Shown here: in pieces, positions 1 to 6,563 of the stretch
Layout of the letters: every line of letters begins with the position of its first letter
Position numbering within the stretch: position 1 is the stretch's first letter
NCBI GenBank assembly: GCA_013329495.1
Contig: DUKC01000202.1
Coordinates: 1-12,813, forward strand
DNA: 12,813 nucleotides
Reading direction: 5' to 3'
Source: Thermoplasmata archaeon
GTDB lineage: Archaea > Thermoplasmatota > E2 > UBA9212
Notes under the pieces: generated by a model
Databases searched by the model: none
Seen by the model: only the letters and a program-made list of their open reading frames with translations
Told to the model about the DNA's origin: nothing
Made by a program: the position numbers and the translations under genes

Positions 1-93
1 TTCTTCAGTGGTCCAATTCTTTCCCTCCAGCTCTTCTTTTAACTGCTCTTTCTCCAGTCCATCCGTGAATCCAGAAAGTCTCCACCTCCCCAT
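1..93 (-). CDS. Possible partial hypothetical protein, N-terminal 31 codons
   Basis: A minus-strand ATG sits at 91-93, preceded on that strand by a GGAGGAG Shine-Dalgarno-like run a few bases upstream. The frame stays open to the window edge and begins MGRWRLSGFTDGLEK; it is hydrophilic and rich in E and K. I do not recognise the family. A competing minus-strand frame through the same bases (about 21-162) also looks coding, with the piece VLAFDYTEEEFYGEVETF, but it ends in a stop at about 19-21 and has no good start. The two could be halves of one frameshifted gene, in which case this is a pseudogene and not a gene start. No TATA-like box is visible upstream on the minus strand. Confidence 0.35.
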   Translation of the reverse strand, partial: MGRWRLSGFTDGLEKEQLKEELEGKNWTTEE

Positions 94-150
94 AGAACTC
101 CTCCTCGGTGTAATCGAACGCGAGTACTGCCTGCCGCTCTTTTAGTTTGA

Positions 151-273
151 CCCTCTCTCAAAGAAGAGGAAATAGTTAGGCAAATAATAGGTTCATGGGA
201 TTTCTATGAAAAGAAAAATCCTAAGCTTGGTAATAATCTCTCTAATCTGCGTGCGAAGTTAATCTATAAATAA
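151..273 (+). pseudogene. Possible 3' remnant of a plus-strand gene
   Basis: A 40-codon plus-strand frame runs between a TGA at 148-150 and a TAA at 271-273, with no start codon. Its translation has balanced, protein-like composition, for example EEEIVRQIIGSWDFYEKKN followed by a basic end, RAKLIYK. It could be the tail of a decayed gene whose upstream part is lost or out of frame. I do not recognise the family. Chance openness of a short frame cannot be excluded. Together with the partial minus-strand frame, this is all I see in the 341 bases before pyrC apart from the pyrC promoter. Confidence 0.2.
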
Positions 274-308
274 TACCCTAATATTCTGCGGGACATTCAG
301 AACCAATA

Positions 309-319
309 AACTATAAAAA
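309..319 (+). promoter_or_regulatory. TATA box of pyrC
   Basis: The A/T-rich element AACTATAAAAA lies with its centre about 27 bases before the pyrC ATG at 342, preceded by an A-rich stretch that could serve as the TFB recognition element. At this distance archaeal transcription would start at or next to the ATG. No Shine-Dalgarno site is present between box and ATG, so pyrC is probably translated from a leaderless message. Confidence 0.6.
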
Positions 320-341
320 CCTTTTACCCTTACCTAACTCA

Positions 342-1637
342 ATGTATCCCGACCTAGTGATTGAAGGAAGAATCTCTGTTAGCGGAGAGCTCGAGCACTA
401 TTCGATTGGGATTGATAAAGACACAGGCGAGATAGTTGCAGTCAAAAAAACTCTGTCAGGAAGAAGGCACAAGGATTTCGGCGAAAGGGTCATCCTGCCA
501 GGCATGATAGACCCTCATGTCCACTTTCGAGATCCGGGCTACAAAGAAAAAGAAGATTTCTATTCTGGCACCCTTTCGGGCTCCTATGGCGGCGTCACGA
601 CAGCTCTTGATATGCCAAACACAAATCCTCCTGTATTGGATTCGGAATCACTGGAAGAAAAGCACAGGATTGCAAGACAAAAGGCTTGCATCAACTACGG
701 TCTCTATGCCTCTTTTACTGATAAAAATTTGGCGGAGGCAACTGAACTTTCAAAGGATGCGGTTGCTTTTAAACTATATCTAGCGAGCGCTCCAAAAGAC
801 ATCATATTCCCTATAAAGGAGTTACCGCTTTTGGAGAGTAAACTGTCAAATCTCAACAAACCGCTGGTTTTCCACGCAGAAGACCCGTTTTGCCTTAAGA
901 GCATCGAAGAGAAGGGTCTCGATGACCACCTCAACGCTCATCCGAACAAAGCCGAAGTTTCGGCGATTGAAAAATTGCTGCCTCTAAGCAAAAAGCACTT
1001 GTCTATCTACGTGGCTCATCTCTCGACAAGAGAGGGAATCGAATTGATAAAGAAAAGCAGGATCAGCTGTGGCGTAACTCCCCACCATCTGATTTTTCCT
1101 TCGAGCAAACTTTATTCCAATCAATCTTACTTCAAAGTAAACCCTCCCCTTCGTGCCGAGAAGGATTGCCTTGCACTCTCCAAGGAATTGTCCCAGGGTT
1201 CAATCGATTGTTTGGAGTCAGACCACGCGCCTCATCATCTGTCAGAGAAGTCTAAAACGTTTAACGAGGCACCTTCCGGAATTCCTGGGGTCGAGACAAC
1301 ACTGCCTCTGATGCTCTTTCAGGTAAAGCAAGGCAATCTTTCATTAGACAGATTGGTCAACGCGTTTTCTAGGAGACCCGCAGAAATATTCAACTTGAAA
1401 AGTAAAGGTTCGGTTGAGGTAGGTAGAGACGCAGATCTAGTAGCATTTTCTTTTAAGGAAATCAGAGAAATTAAGGCCCGGGATTTGCATTCTCGATGCG
1501 GTTACACTCCCTATGAGGGGATGCAGGGAATATTTCCAAGCGAGGTTTTTTTGGGGGGCGAAGTTATCATTAGCGGATTCGAGTTCGTGGGCGAGGCTGG
1601 AATGGGCAAGAGAGCCGACGAGAGGGGGCGCCAATGA
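342..1637 (+). CDS. pyrC: Dihydroorotase, class I
   Basis: This enzyme reversibly cyclises N-carbamoyl-aspartate to dihydroorotate, the third step of pyrimidine synthesis, in the cytoplasm. The 431-residue protein shows the cyclic amidohydrolase pattern in order: metal-binding DPHVHFRDPG (H59, H61, with R63 for substrate), MPNTNP (N93), the lysine expected to be carbamylated at K144 in VAFKLYL, H178 in VFHAED, H226 in VAHLST, and the catalytic aspartate D294 in ESDHAPHH. All key residues of an active enzyme are present, which argues against an inactive homologue, and the NTNP and DHAPHH motifs favour dihydroorotase over hydantoinase or allantoinase. The start fits the TATA box spacing. The last roughly 15 residues form a charged tail outside the usual barrel. 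Its stop overlaps the next gene's start (ATGA), so the two are probably coupled. No other pyrimidine gene is in the window. Confidence 0.95.
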   Translation: MYPDLVIEGRISVSGELEHYSIGIDKDTGEIVAVKKTLSGRRHKDFGERVILPGMIDPHVHFRDPGYKEKEDFYSGTLSGSYGGVTTALDMPNTNPPVLDSESLEEKHRIARQKACINYGLYASFTDKNLAEATELSKDAVAFKLYLASAPKDIIFPIKELPLLESKLSNLNKPLVFHAEDPFCLKSIEEKGLDDHLNAHPNKAEVSAIEKLLPLSKKHLSIYVAHLSTREGIELIKKSRISCGVTPHHLIFPSSKLYSNQSYFKVNPPLRAEKDCLALSKELSQGSIDCLESDHAPHHLSEKSKTFNEAPSGIPGVETTLPLMLFQVKQGNLSLDRLVNAFSRRPAEIFNLKSKGSVEVGRDADLVAFSFKEIREIKARDLHSRCGYTPYEGMQGIFPSEVFLGGEVIISGFEFVGEAGMGKRADERGRQ

Positions 1638-2134
1638 GCGTTACCAGCTCTTTGGTTGAGCTTTTTTCTTGGTTGCCAGATGAACTCATAGTGACAGTTA
1701 TCTCCATGCTGCCGATTGTAGAATTGAGGGGTGCCCTGCCCGTTGGCTACCTGGCGCTAAACATGCCGCTCCCCAACTCATTTGCTTTTTCCATTCTCGG
1801 CAATCTAATTCCGGTTCCATTGATCTTTTACCTTCTAAAACCAATCGAGAAATTCTTGAGAACGTGGAAAAGATGGGACAGATTCTTTGACAAGCTTTAT
1901 CAAAAGACGAGGGCCCGTGCATCCGGAAAGATAGAACGATACAAAGAACTAGGCCTAATTCTGTTTGTTGCCATTCCTCTGCCAGTAACAGGAGCCTGGA
2001 CAGGAACTTTGATTGCTTATCTGTTTGGCCTCTCGTTCAAGAAGTCCTTTCCTGTGATTGCTTTGGGCGTGCTAATCGCAGGCGGAATAGTGAGCGCACT
2101 GGTATATACCGGAAAATTTTTGTGGGTGCTCTAG
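1634..2134 (+). CDS. Small integral membrane protein, COG2426 / small multidrug export family
   Basis: The 166-residue protein matches the family labelled putative small multidrug export protein (Pfam PF06695). Its two family signatures are visible: VELRGALPVG at about 29-38 and IPLPVTGAWTGTL at about 114-126. Hydrophobic segments lie at roughly 17-43, 48-68, 106-132 and 138-163, separated by a strongly basic central loop at 72-105. The transport role in the name is weakly supported for the family as a whole, so the substrate is unknown. The ATG overlaps the pyrC stop by four bases, implying translational coupling; whether the protein has anything to do with pyrimidines is open. The start is set by this overlap, with a GAGGGGGCG purine-rich site just upstream. 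Confidence 0.85.
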   Translation: MSVTSSLVELFSWLPDELIVTVISMLPIVELRGALPVGYLALNMPLPNSFAFSILGNLIPVPLIFYLLKPIEKFLRTWKRWDRFFDKLYQKTRARASGKIERYKELGLILFVAIPLPVTGAWTGTLIAYLFGLSFKKSFPVIALGVLIAGGIVSALVYTGKFLWVL

Positions 2135-2357
2135 CGAAGAATCAGACTAAGCAATACTTTTCAATGCTCTCTAGGACTTTGTTGCAGGGGGCCTTCAGCA
2201 TGAAGTTCCGTCAACATTCCTCCCCCACTCCATTCAATCTCTCACTTTTGTGCATAGAAAAAACGGCCAGTCCTCAACCATAAAAAAAAGTAACCTTTTT
2301 ATATGCAAAATTTGTATAATCTTAAGGCACTATAAAAATTTGCAATAGGTCAGAAAG
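2135..2357 (+). promoter_or_regulatory. Intergenic promoter region of the S13-RpoD operon
   Basis: This 223-base gap holds three TATA-like elements before the S13 ATG at 2358: TTTTTATATGC at 2296-2305, GTATAAT at 2314-2320 and CTATAAAAATT at 2330-2340. The first would start transcription near 2326 and leave a short leader that includes a weak AGGT ribosome site at 2347-2350. The last is too close to the ATG to give a complete message. The first is therefore the best candidate. The part from 2135 to about 2280 shows no convincing gene, tRNA or terminator hairpin. Confidence 0.5.
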
Positions 2358-2864
2358 ATGAAACAGAAGGAATTTAACTACATAGTTCGAATCGTGAACA
2401 CAGATTTAGACGGTTCAAAGCAAGTTCCCTATGCACTAACCAAAATAAAAGGCATAAATCAAAGAGTTGCCTTTTTTGTTGTTGACAAGGCTAACATAAA
2501 CAGGAATGCGAAGATAGGCTTGCTCAGCGAGGAAGATGTTTCTAAATTAGAGTCCACTATTGGCAGCCTTCATGCAACAGCACCAAACTGGTTGGTGAAC
2601 AGGCGAAAGGATCGAGAAACAGGTGAGAATAAGCATTTGGTTGGAAACGACTTGGACCTGTCTAAGAGAGAGGATATAAATCTAGAAAGGAAGATCCATG
2701 CATACAAAGGTGTGAGGCATGAATTGGGATTAAGAGTTAGAGGGCAGAAAACTAAGGCACATCCAAGGAAAGGACTTGTAGTGGGTGTGGTAAGAGCAAA
2801 ACTCGTGAGAAAAGAGCAAAAGAGAGGAAAAACCAGGGAAGGCGAAAAGAAGCAATCCAGATAA
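2358..2864 (+). CDS. rpsM: 30S ribosomal protein S13 (archaeal uS13)
   Basis: This is a protein of the small-subunit head, contacting 16S rRNA and the intersubunit bridge. Family marks are the N-terminal RIVNTDLDG at 11-19, the helix-hairpin segment TKIKGINQRVA at 28-38, and the conserved C-terminal rRNA-binding motif KGVRHELGLRVRGQKTK at 117-133 followed by RKG. At 168 residues it is somewhat longer than the roughly 150 of most archaeal S13 proteins, because of a K/R/E-rich tail after about residue 150. The long archaeal-type N-terminal and middle region distinguishes it from bacterial S13, which is about 120 residues. It is the first gene of the ribosomal run, 14 bases before S4. Confidence 0.95.
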   Translation: MKQKEFNYIVRIVNTDLDGSKQVPYALTKIKGINQRVAFFVVDKANINRNAKIGLLSEEDVSKLESTIGSLHATAPNWLVNRRKDRETGENKHLVGNDLDLSKREDINLERKIHAYKGVRHELGLRVRGQKTKAHPRKGLVVGVVRAKLVRKEQKRGKTREGEKKQSR

Positions 2865-2866
2865 AA

Positions 2867-2873
2867 AGGTGAT
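2867..2873 (+). promoter_or_regulatory. Shine-Dalgarno site of rpsD
   Basis: AGGTGAT sits five bases before the S4 ATG at 2879, complementary to the archaeal 16S 3' end. It fixes the S4 start and shows internal operon genes use leadered initiation, unlike the leaderless first genes elsewhere in the window. Confidence 0.7.
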
Positions 2874-2878
2874 AAAAC

Positions 2879-3403
2879 ATGGGAAATCCAAGAAAACTAA
2901 AGAAGCGATACGAAACGCCATCCCACCCTTGGCAAAAAGAAAGAATTAAGGCTGAAAATGAGCTCATCAAGCAATACGGATTGAAGAACAAAAGAGAGAT
3001 ATGGAAGGCCCAGACTCTTCTTCGTAAATTTAGGTCACATGCCCGGAATCTATTGGCTCAGCCTTTGGTTGAGCAGGCGAAGAAAGAAGCTTCTCAAATG
3101 CTTCAAAGTCTTTCCAAACTGGGCGTTCTCGCTCCAAACGCCGACTTAGAGTCGATACTCGCTCTTGATCTAAACTCCATTTTGGAGAGGAGACTCCAAA
3201 CGCAGGTTCTTAGGAGGGGTCATGCGACAACTCCGCAGCAAGCCAGACAGCTTGTAGCTCACGGTCACATAGCGATTAATGGGAAGAAAGTAACCATACC
3301 CAGCTATCTGGTGCGTAAGGATGAAGAAGAAAGCATATCTTTTAGTCCCCACTCACCATTCAATAAAGAGTCCAATGCAACCAGTGAGGTAGGGGGAAAA
3401 TAA
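2879..3403 (+). CDS. rpsD: 30S ribosomal protein S4 (archaeal uS4)
   Basis: This primary 16S rRNA-binding protein helps nucleate small-subunit assembly and lines the mRNA entry channel. The N-terminus [18 protein letters not shown] is typical of archaeal and eukaryotic S4/S9, and the S4 RNA-binding domain occupies about 103-150, with [30 protein letters not shown] and PSYLV. The length of 174 residues is normal for archaea, which lack the zinc finger of many bacterial S4 proteins. The last 20 residues are a low-complexity S/N/E tail. It lies between S13 and S11, one base before the S11 start. Confidence 0.95.
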   Translation: MGNPRKLKKRYETPSHPWQKERIKAENELIKQYGLKNKREIWKAQTLLRKFRSHARNLLAQPLVEQAKKEASQMLQSLSKLGVLAPNADLESILALDLNSILERRLQTQVLRRGHATTPQQARQLVAHGHIAINGKKVTIPSYLVRKDEEESISFSPHSPFNKESNATSEVGGK

Positions 3404-3404
3404 G

Positions 3405-3788
3405 ATGGGAAGAGAAGGAATAGCTCACATATACTCTTCAGCCAATAATATCATTGTTACGATCACTGACATGACTGGCTCCGAAACAATTGCAAGATGT
3501 TCCGGTGGGATGGTCGTTAAGGCAGCTAGAGATGAAGGATCGCCCTATGCTGCGATGAGAGCAGTCCAAAGAGCTGTTGAGATAGCAAAAGATAAAGGAA
3601 TAGACTCATTGGAAATTAGGATTAGAGGGCCAGGAGGTTACAAGTTCAAGACTCCCGGACCCGGCGCTCAAGCTGCCGTTAGGGCTTTGGTGCGTGGTGG
3701 AATGAGAGTTAGAAAGATAGAAGATGTCACTCCGATCGCTCATGGTGGGCAAAAGAAGAGAGGCGGCAGGAGAGGAAGGCGCATTTAG
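3405..3788 (+). CDS. rpsK: 30S ribosomal protein S11 (archaeal uS11)
   Basis: This is a platform protein of the small subunit, near the mRNA exit and helix 45. The 127-residue sequence has the standard archaeal features: [18 protein letters not shown] near the N-terminus, [14 protein letters not shown], the RIRGPGG...[13 protein letters not shown] block, and the terminal [11 protein letters not shown] followed by a glycine/arginine-rich GGRRGRRI end. The ATG starts one base after the S4 stop and is preceded by a strong GAGGTAGGGGG purine run at 3386-3396, so translation is probably coupled. RpoD follows 19 bases after the stop, which matches the conserved archaeal order S13-S4-S11-RpoD. Confidence 0.96.
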   Translation: MGREGIAHIYSSANNIIVTITDMTGSETIARCSGGMVVKAARDEGSPYAAMRAVQRAVEIAKDKGIDSLEIRIRGPGGYKFKTPGPGAQAAVRALVRGGMRVRKIEDVTPIAHGGQKKRGGRRGRRI

Positions 3789-3807
3789 GCAGGCCAGAGA
3801 GGTTTAG

Positions 3808-4599
3808 ATGAAAGTAGAAATAACAGATCTTAGTGATGAGGAGATGGAGCTTGTTGTAGATGAGGCAAATCCATATTTTGTTAATACGCTTAGAAGAATA
3901 TTAACCGAGGAAATCCCCCAGATGGCCATTGAAGATGTGATTGTATACGACAACACCTCCGCTTTATTCGACGAGATAATTACTCATAGACTCTGCCTTT
4001 TACCCCTCCCCTGGGACGACCGGTTTAGATTTAGAGACAAATGCTCGTGCAAGGGAGAAGGCTGTTCGAATTGCACCCTTCACTACACACTTTCAAAAGA
4101 AGGGCCGTGCACCATTTATTCACGGGATTTGATTCCAGAAATACCTGATTATGCCATCGTTGATCCTTCCATTCCAATTGTTGAACTAAAGGAAGAACAG
4201 AGATTAATTCTGGAGGCTGAGGCGATGGTTGGCCAAGGAAGAGAACACGCGAAGTGGCAGGCCGTATCAAGAGCAAGTTACAAGTACTACCCTGAGATTC
4301 AGATTGATAATAAAAAATGTGATGGTTGCAAGCAGTGCGTGGATGCCTGCCCGAACAATTGCTTGGGCCTGGAGAATGGGAAGATTTTTGTTAAGGATTT
4401 GAGATCGTGCTCTCTATGCAAAGCCTGTGTCGAGGCCTGCGAATCAGGAGCAATCACGGTGAATGGCTCCGATCAAAAAATTATCTTCAACTTTGAAACC
4501 AATGGGAACATCAAGGCAAAAGATGCATTATTGAAAGCAGTTGAACTGTTAGATGAAAAATACAAAGAGTTTGCAAAGAAGCTATCAAAAACTGTGTGA
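3808..4599 (+). CDS. rpoD: DNA-directed RNA polymerase subunit D (Rpo3) with two 4Fe-4S motifs
   Basis: This is the archaeal counterpart of eukaryotic RPB3 and half of the bacterial alpha dimer; with subunit L it forms the assembly platform of RNA polymerase. The 263-residue protein has the dimerisation domain around NPYFVNTLRRILTEEIPQMA (21-40), a zinc-loop-like set CSCx4CSNC (C79, C81, C86, C89), and an inserted ferredoxin-like domain. That domain holds C171, C174, C177, C181 (CxxCxxCxxxCP) and C201, C204, C207, C211, enough for two 4Fe-4S clusters. Some archaeal RpoD proteins keep only one cluster or none. The C-terminal helix with KAVELLDEKYKEF completes the dimerisation domain. AGAGGT at 3798-3803 marks the start. 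In archaeal work the clusters are linked to D-L heterodimer assembly and may make it sensitive to oxygen or iron. Confidence 0.96.
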   Translation: MKVEITDLSDEEMELVVDEANPYFVNTLRRILTEEIPQMAIEDVIVYDNTSALFDEIITHRLCLLPLPWDDRFRFRDKCSCKGEGCSNCTLHYTLSKEGPCTIYSRDLIPEIPDYAIVDPSIPIVELKEEQRLILEAEAMVGQGREHAKWQAVSRASYKYYPEIQIDNKKCDGCKQCVDACPNNCLGLENGKIFVKDLRSCSLCKACVEACESGAITVNGSDQKIIFNFETNGNIKAKDALLKAVELLDEKYKEFAKKLSKTV

Positions 4600-4643
4600 A
4601 TGCAGGCTTAAAAGAAAAAAGAAATATTTGGAGTGAGAGAAGT

Positions 4644-4838
4644 ATGGAGAAAGAAAAAACAGGAAAAGAAAAAGTAAAAGCAATACTAGTTGGAATTGCT
4701 ATTGGAGCAATAGTTGGGGCTGTTGTTGGATTGGTTGCGGGATTAGCGAAAGTATCCTCGCCGGTGATTGGTGGCACAACTGGAGGAATCGCTGCTGTCA
4801 TAGTCGCCATTTTACTAAGAAAAAAAATAAATCTATAA
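4644..4838 (+). CDS. Small two-helix membrane protein with glycine zipper
   Basis: The 64-residue protein is a basic N-terminal segment (MEKEKTGKEKVK) followed by two predicted membrane helices, about 13-35 and 41-58, ending in a basic RKKINL. The first helix has glycine at every fourth position: G17, G21, G25, G29 and G33. The turn has paired glycines at 43-44 and 47-48. This is a glycine zipper, known in other proteins to allow tight helix packing or membrane oligomers. I do not recognise a named family. An upstream ATG at 4596 in the same frame overlaps the rpoD stop but lacks a good ribosome site; the ATG at 4644 has GGAGTGA at 4630-4636, so I prefer it. It is probably co-transcribed with rpoD, but nothing shows a role in transcription. 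Confidence 0.7.
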   Translation: MEKEKTGKEKVKAILVGIAIGAIVGAVVGLVAGLAKVSSPVIGGTTGGIAAVIVAILLRKKINL

Positions 4839-4880
4839 CATCTCCATTAGATCATCTGCGGACCCGCCCTTGCGCCATAG

Positions 4881-4895
4881 TTTTAAGCATTTTTC
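4881..4895 (+). terminator. Oligo-T terminator after the RpoD operon
   Basis: Two T runs, TTTTAAGCATTTTTC, lie about 45 bases after the stop of the small membrane gene. Archaeal polymerase stops at short T runs without needing a hairpin. The position between two convergent genes supports the call. Confidence 0.4.
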
Positions 4896-4920
4896 TCACA
4901 GTTTCTGCGGAATTTTCTGG

Positions 4921-4926
4921 AAAAAA
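4921..4926 (-). terminator. Oligo-T terminator of the M20 peptidase gene
   Basis: A six-base T run on the minus strand lies 17 bases beyond the M20 peptidase stop codon. It faces the plus-strand T runs at 4881-4895, so the convergent pair appears to be closed from both sides within about 50 bases. Confidence 0.4.
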
Positions 4927-4943
4927 TGGGAGGTCTCTGACTC

Positions 4944-6287
4944 TTAAGGACCGAACTTTTGCAGGATCAAGGCTACATGCTTAATCCCTTCAATAAAATC
5001 ACCTATTCTTATATTCTCATTGGGAGCATGACCATTTGACCCCGTCCATCCAACTCCCGCAGATGCTATTGATAGACCCAGTTTTTGGAAAAGATGCATG
5101 GGACCTGAGCCGGGATTAATTGGATAAACCACGGGATCCTTCCCATAGATTTCCTTAGCTGTATCTCTAACTACGTTTGCAATTTCAGAGCCAACAGGTG
5201 TTTTTGAAGGCTCCTCTGCACCCAGTAATTTTACTTCTATATCGGAATAACCTTTATTTTTTAGATGCTTTTTTAGTTTTTTAAATATGTCAAAAGGATT
5301 TTGATTGGGAACCAATCTGAAACCGACCTTTGCTTTTGCCTCCCTAGGTAAAACAGTTTTCGCTCCTTTACCTTGATATCCTGCTCCCAATCCACAAATC
5401 GTGCAAGTTGGTTGATACAGGTGCCTTTTAACCAAATCCAATCCTTTAAGTTCAAGCAAAAAATCTTTTATTTCCAATTCAGTTTTAATCTTTTCCTCAG
5501 GTAAATGAATCTTTCCAAGTAATTTCTCTTCTTCCCTGGTTGGCTCCTCCACTCCCTCATAAAACCCTTTAATCAGGATATTTTCCCTATCATCTTTTAG
5601 GGTATCCAAGGCATGAACCAATCTCCAAGCAGGGTTTGGAATGATAGTAGCCATGGAGGAGTGCTGGTCTTTTTTTGCTCCTTTTACCCCAAGCTCCACA
5701 TAACATAAACCCTTTAAACCCAGATAAACAGTTGGACAATCCAGCCAATCCTTTGGTCCACCCTCCCATATGCAAGCATCAGCCTTTAATAACTCTTTAT
5801 TTTGCTCTACAAATCTCGCCAAGTTTGGGCTTCCTATCTCCTCTTCTCCTTCAATAACAAACTTCACGTTGAGAGGGAGCTTTCTTCTGACTTTCAGAAA
5901 AGCCTCAACAGCTTTTATCCTAGCTACTATGTTCCCTTTATTATCTGACACTCCACGTGCATAAATTTTTCCATTTCTTATTTTAGCATTGAAGGGATCT
6001 GACTCCCATTCCTCGATAGGTTCTGGAGGCTGAACATCATAATGGTCGTAGAACATCAAAGTTTTTGACCCCTCTCCCTCAATCTCACCATAAACCACAG
6101 GATTCCCTCCTTCAATTGGTATTATTCTTGTTTTTATGCCAACCCTAGTCATTCGGGCTTTGAGCAACTCCGCAGTTTCTTCTATGCCTACCTGTTGGGC
6201 TGAAATGGTTGGCTGGTTGACCAGTTCACTCAATTCTTTAATAAACCTATCAGCATTTTGATCTATATATCCAAATATCTGCTCCAT
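4944..6287 (-). CDS. M20 family metallopeptidase (ArgE/DapE/carboxypeptidase-like)
   Basis: This cytoplasmic two-zinc hydrolase would cleave a peptide or acyl-amino-acid bond; the exact substrate is not readable from sequence. In the 447-residue protein the catalytic elements are in order: YDHYDVQPP with zinc ligand H82 and D84, the bridging aspartate D115 in GVSDNKG, the EGEEEIGSP motif with general base E149 and zinc ligand E150, E175 in IWEGG, and the C-terminal GHAPNE histidine at about 423. The dimerisation (lid) domain around 190-370 includes QHSSMATIIPNPAWRL. Length and motifs fit the dipeptidase/carboxypeptidase branch that includes carnosinase-like enzymes, more than DapE itself. No signal peptide is visible. 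The start has a strong GGGAGGTT site at 6293-6300 on this strand. It stands alone on its strand, convergent with the RpoD operon. Confidence 0.9.
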   Translation of the reverse strand: MEQIFGYIDQNADRFIKELSELVNQPTISAQQVGIEETAELLKARMTRVGIKTRIIPIEGGNPVVYGEIEGEGSKTLMFYDHYDVQPPEPIEEWESDPFNAKIRNGKIYARGVSDNKGNIVARIKAVEAFLKVRRKLPLNVKFVIEGEEEIGSPNLARFVEQNKELLKADACIWEGGPKDWLDCPTVYLGLKGLCYVELGVKGAKKDQHSSMATIIPNPAWRLVHALDTLKDDRENILIKGFYEGVEEPTREEEKLLGKIHLPEEKIKTELEIKDFLLELKGLDLVKRHLYQPTCTICGLGAGYQGKGAKTVLPREAKAKVGFRLVPNQNPFDIFKKLKKHLKNKGYSDIEVKLLGAEEPSKTPVGSEIANVVRDTAKEIYGKDPVVYPINPGSGPMHLFQKLGLSIASAGVGWTGSNGHAPNENIRIGDFIEGIKHVALILQKFGP

Positions 6288-6317
6288 CTAATAACCTCCC
6301 TAAAAGATAAGCATTAG

Positions 6318-6325
6318 AATATAAA
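6318..6325 (-). promoter_or_regulatory. TATA box of the M20 peptidase gene
   Basis: On the minus strand TTTATATT lies about 34 bases before the ATG at 6287, after a G-rich AAAGGG stretch. Transcription would start close to 6295. The 276-base gap from 6288 to 6563 otherwise holds only three scattered CCAATAA words at 6484-6519 and no readable gene or RNA. Confidence 0.5.
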
Positions 6326-6563
6326 CCCTTTTTGCTAAGAATGCAAAAGAATGGGAGCAATTGATCTATTGAAACACCTTTAGATCTCATCGGATCACAA
6401 ATTCTTGCAAGGAAAAAGAAATCTATAGTTTTTATTAAACAATATCTCTTAAAGAGTTACTCTCTGGGGCGCCTCAAAAATACCCAATAATACTCCAATA
6501 ACCCGTTTTTATCCAATAAACTTTGACACCTCTCTATTTCGAGGAAATATAATCAACCTTCTC

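Noticed and set aside
4511..4810. Minus-strand frame rich in Pro, Ala and Thr opposite the small membrane gene
   Set aside because: Its repetitive look is the mirror of the glycine-zipper codons on the other strand, and it has no ribosome site or promoter.
6484..6519. Three CCAATAA words in the gap before the transporter end
   Set aside because: Spacing is uneven (11 and 18 bases) and the region is A/T-rich; too short and irregular to call a repeat array or binding site.
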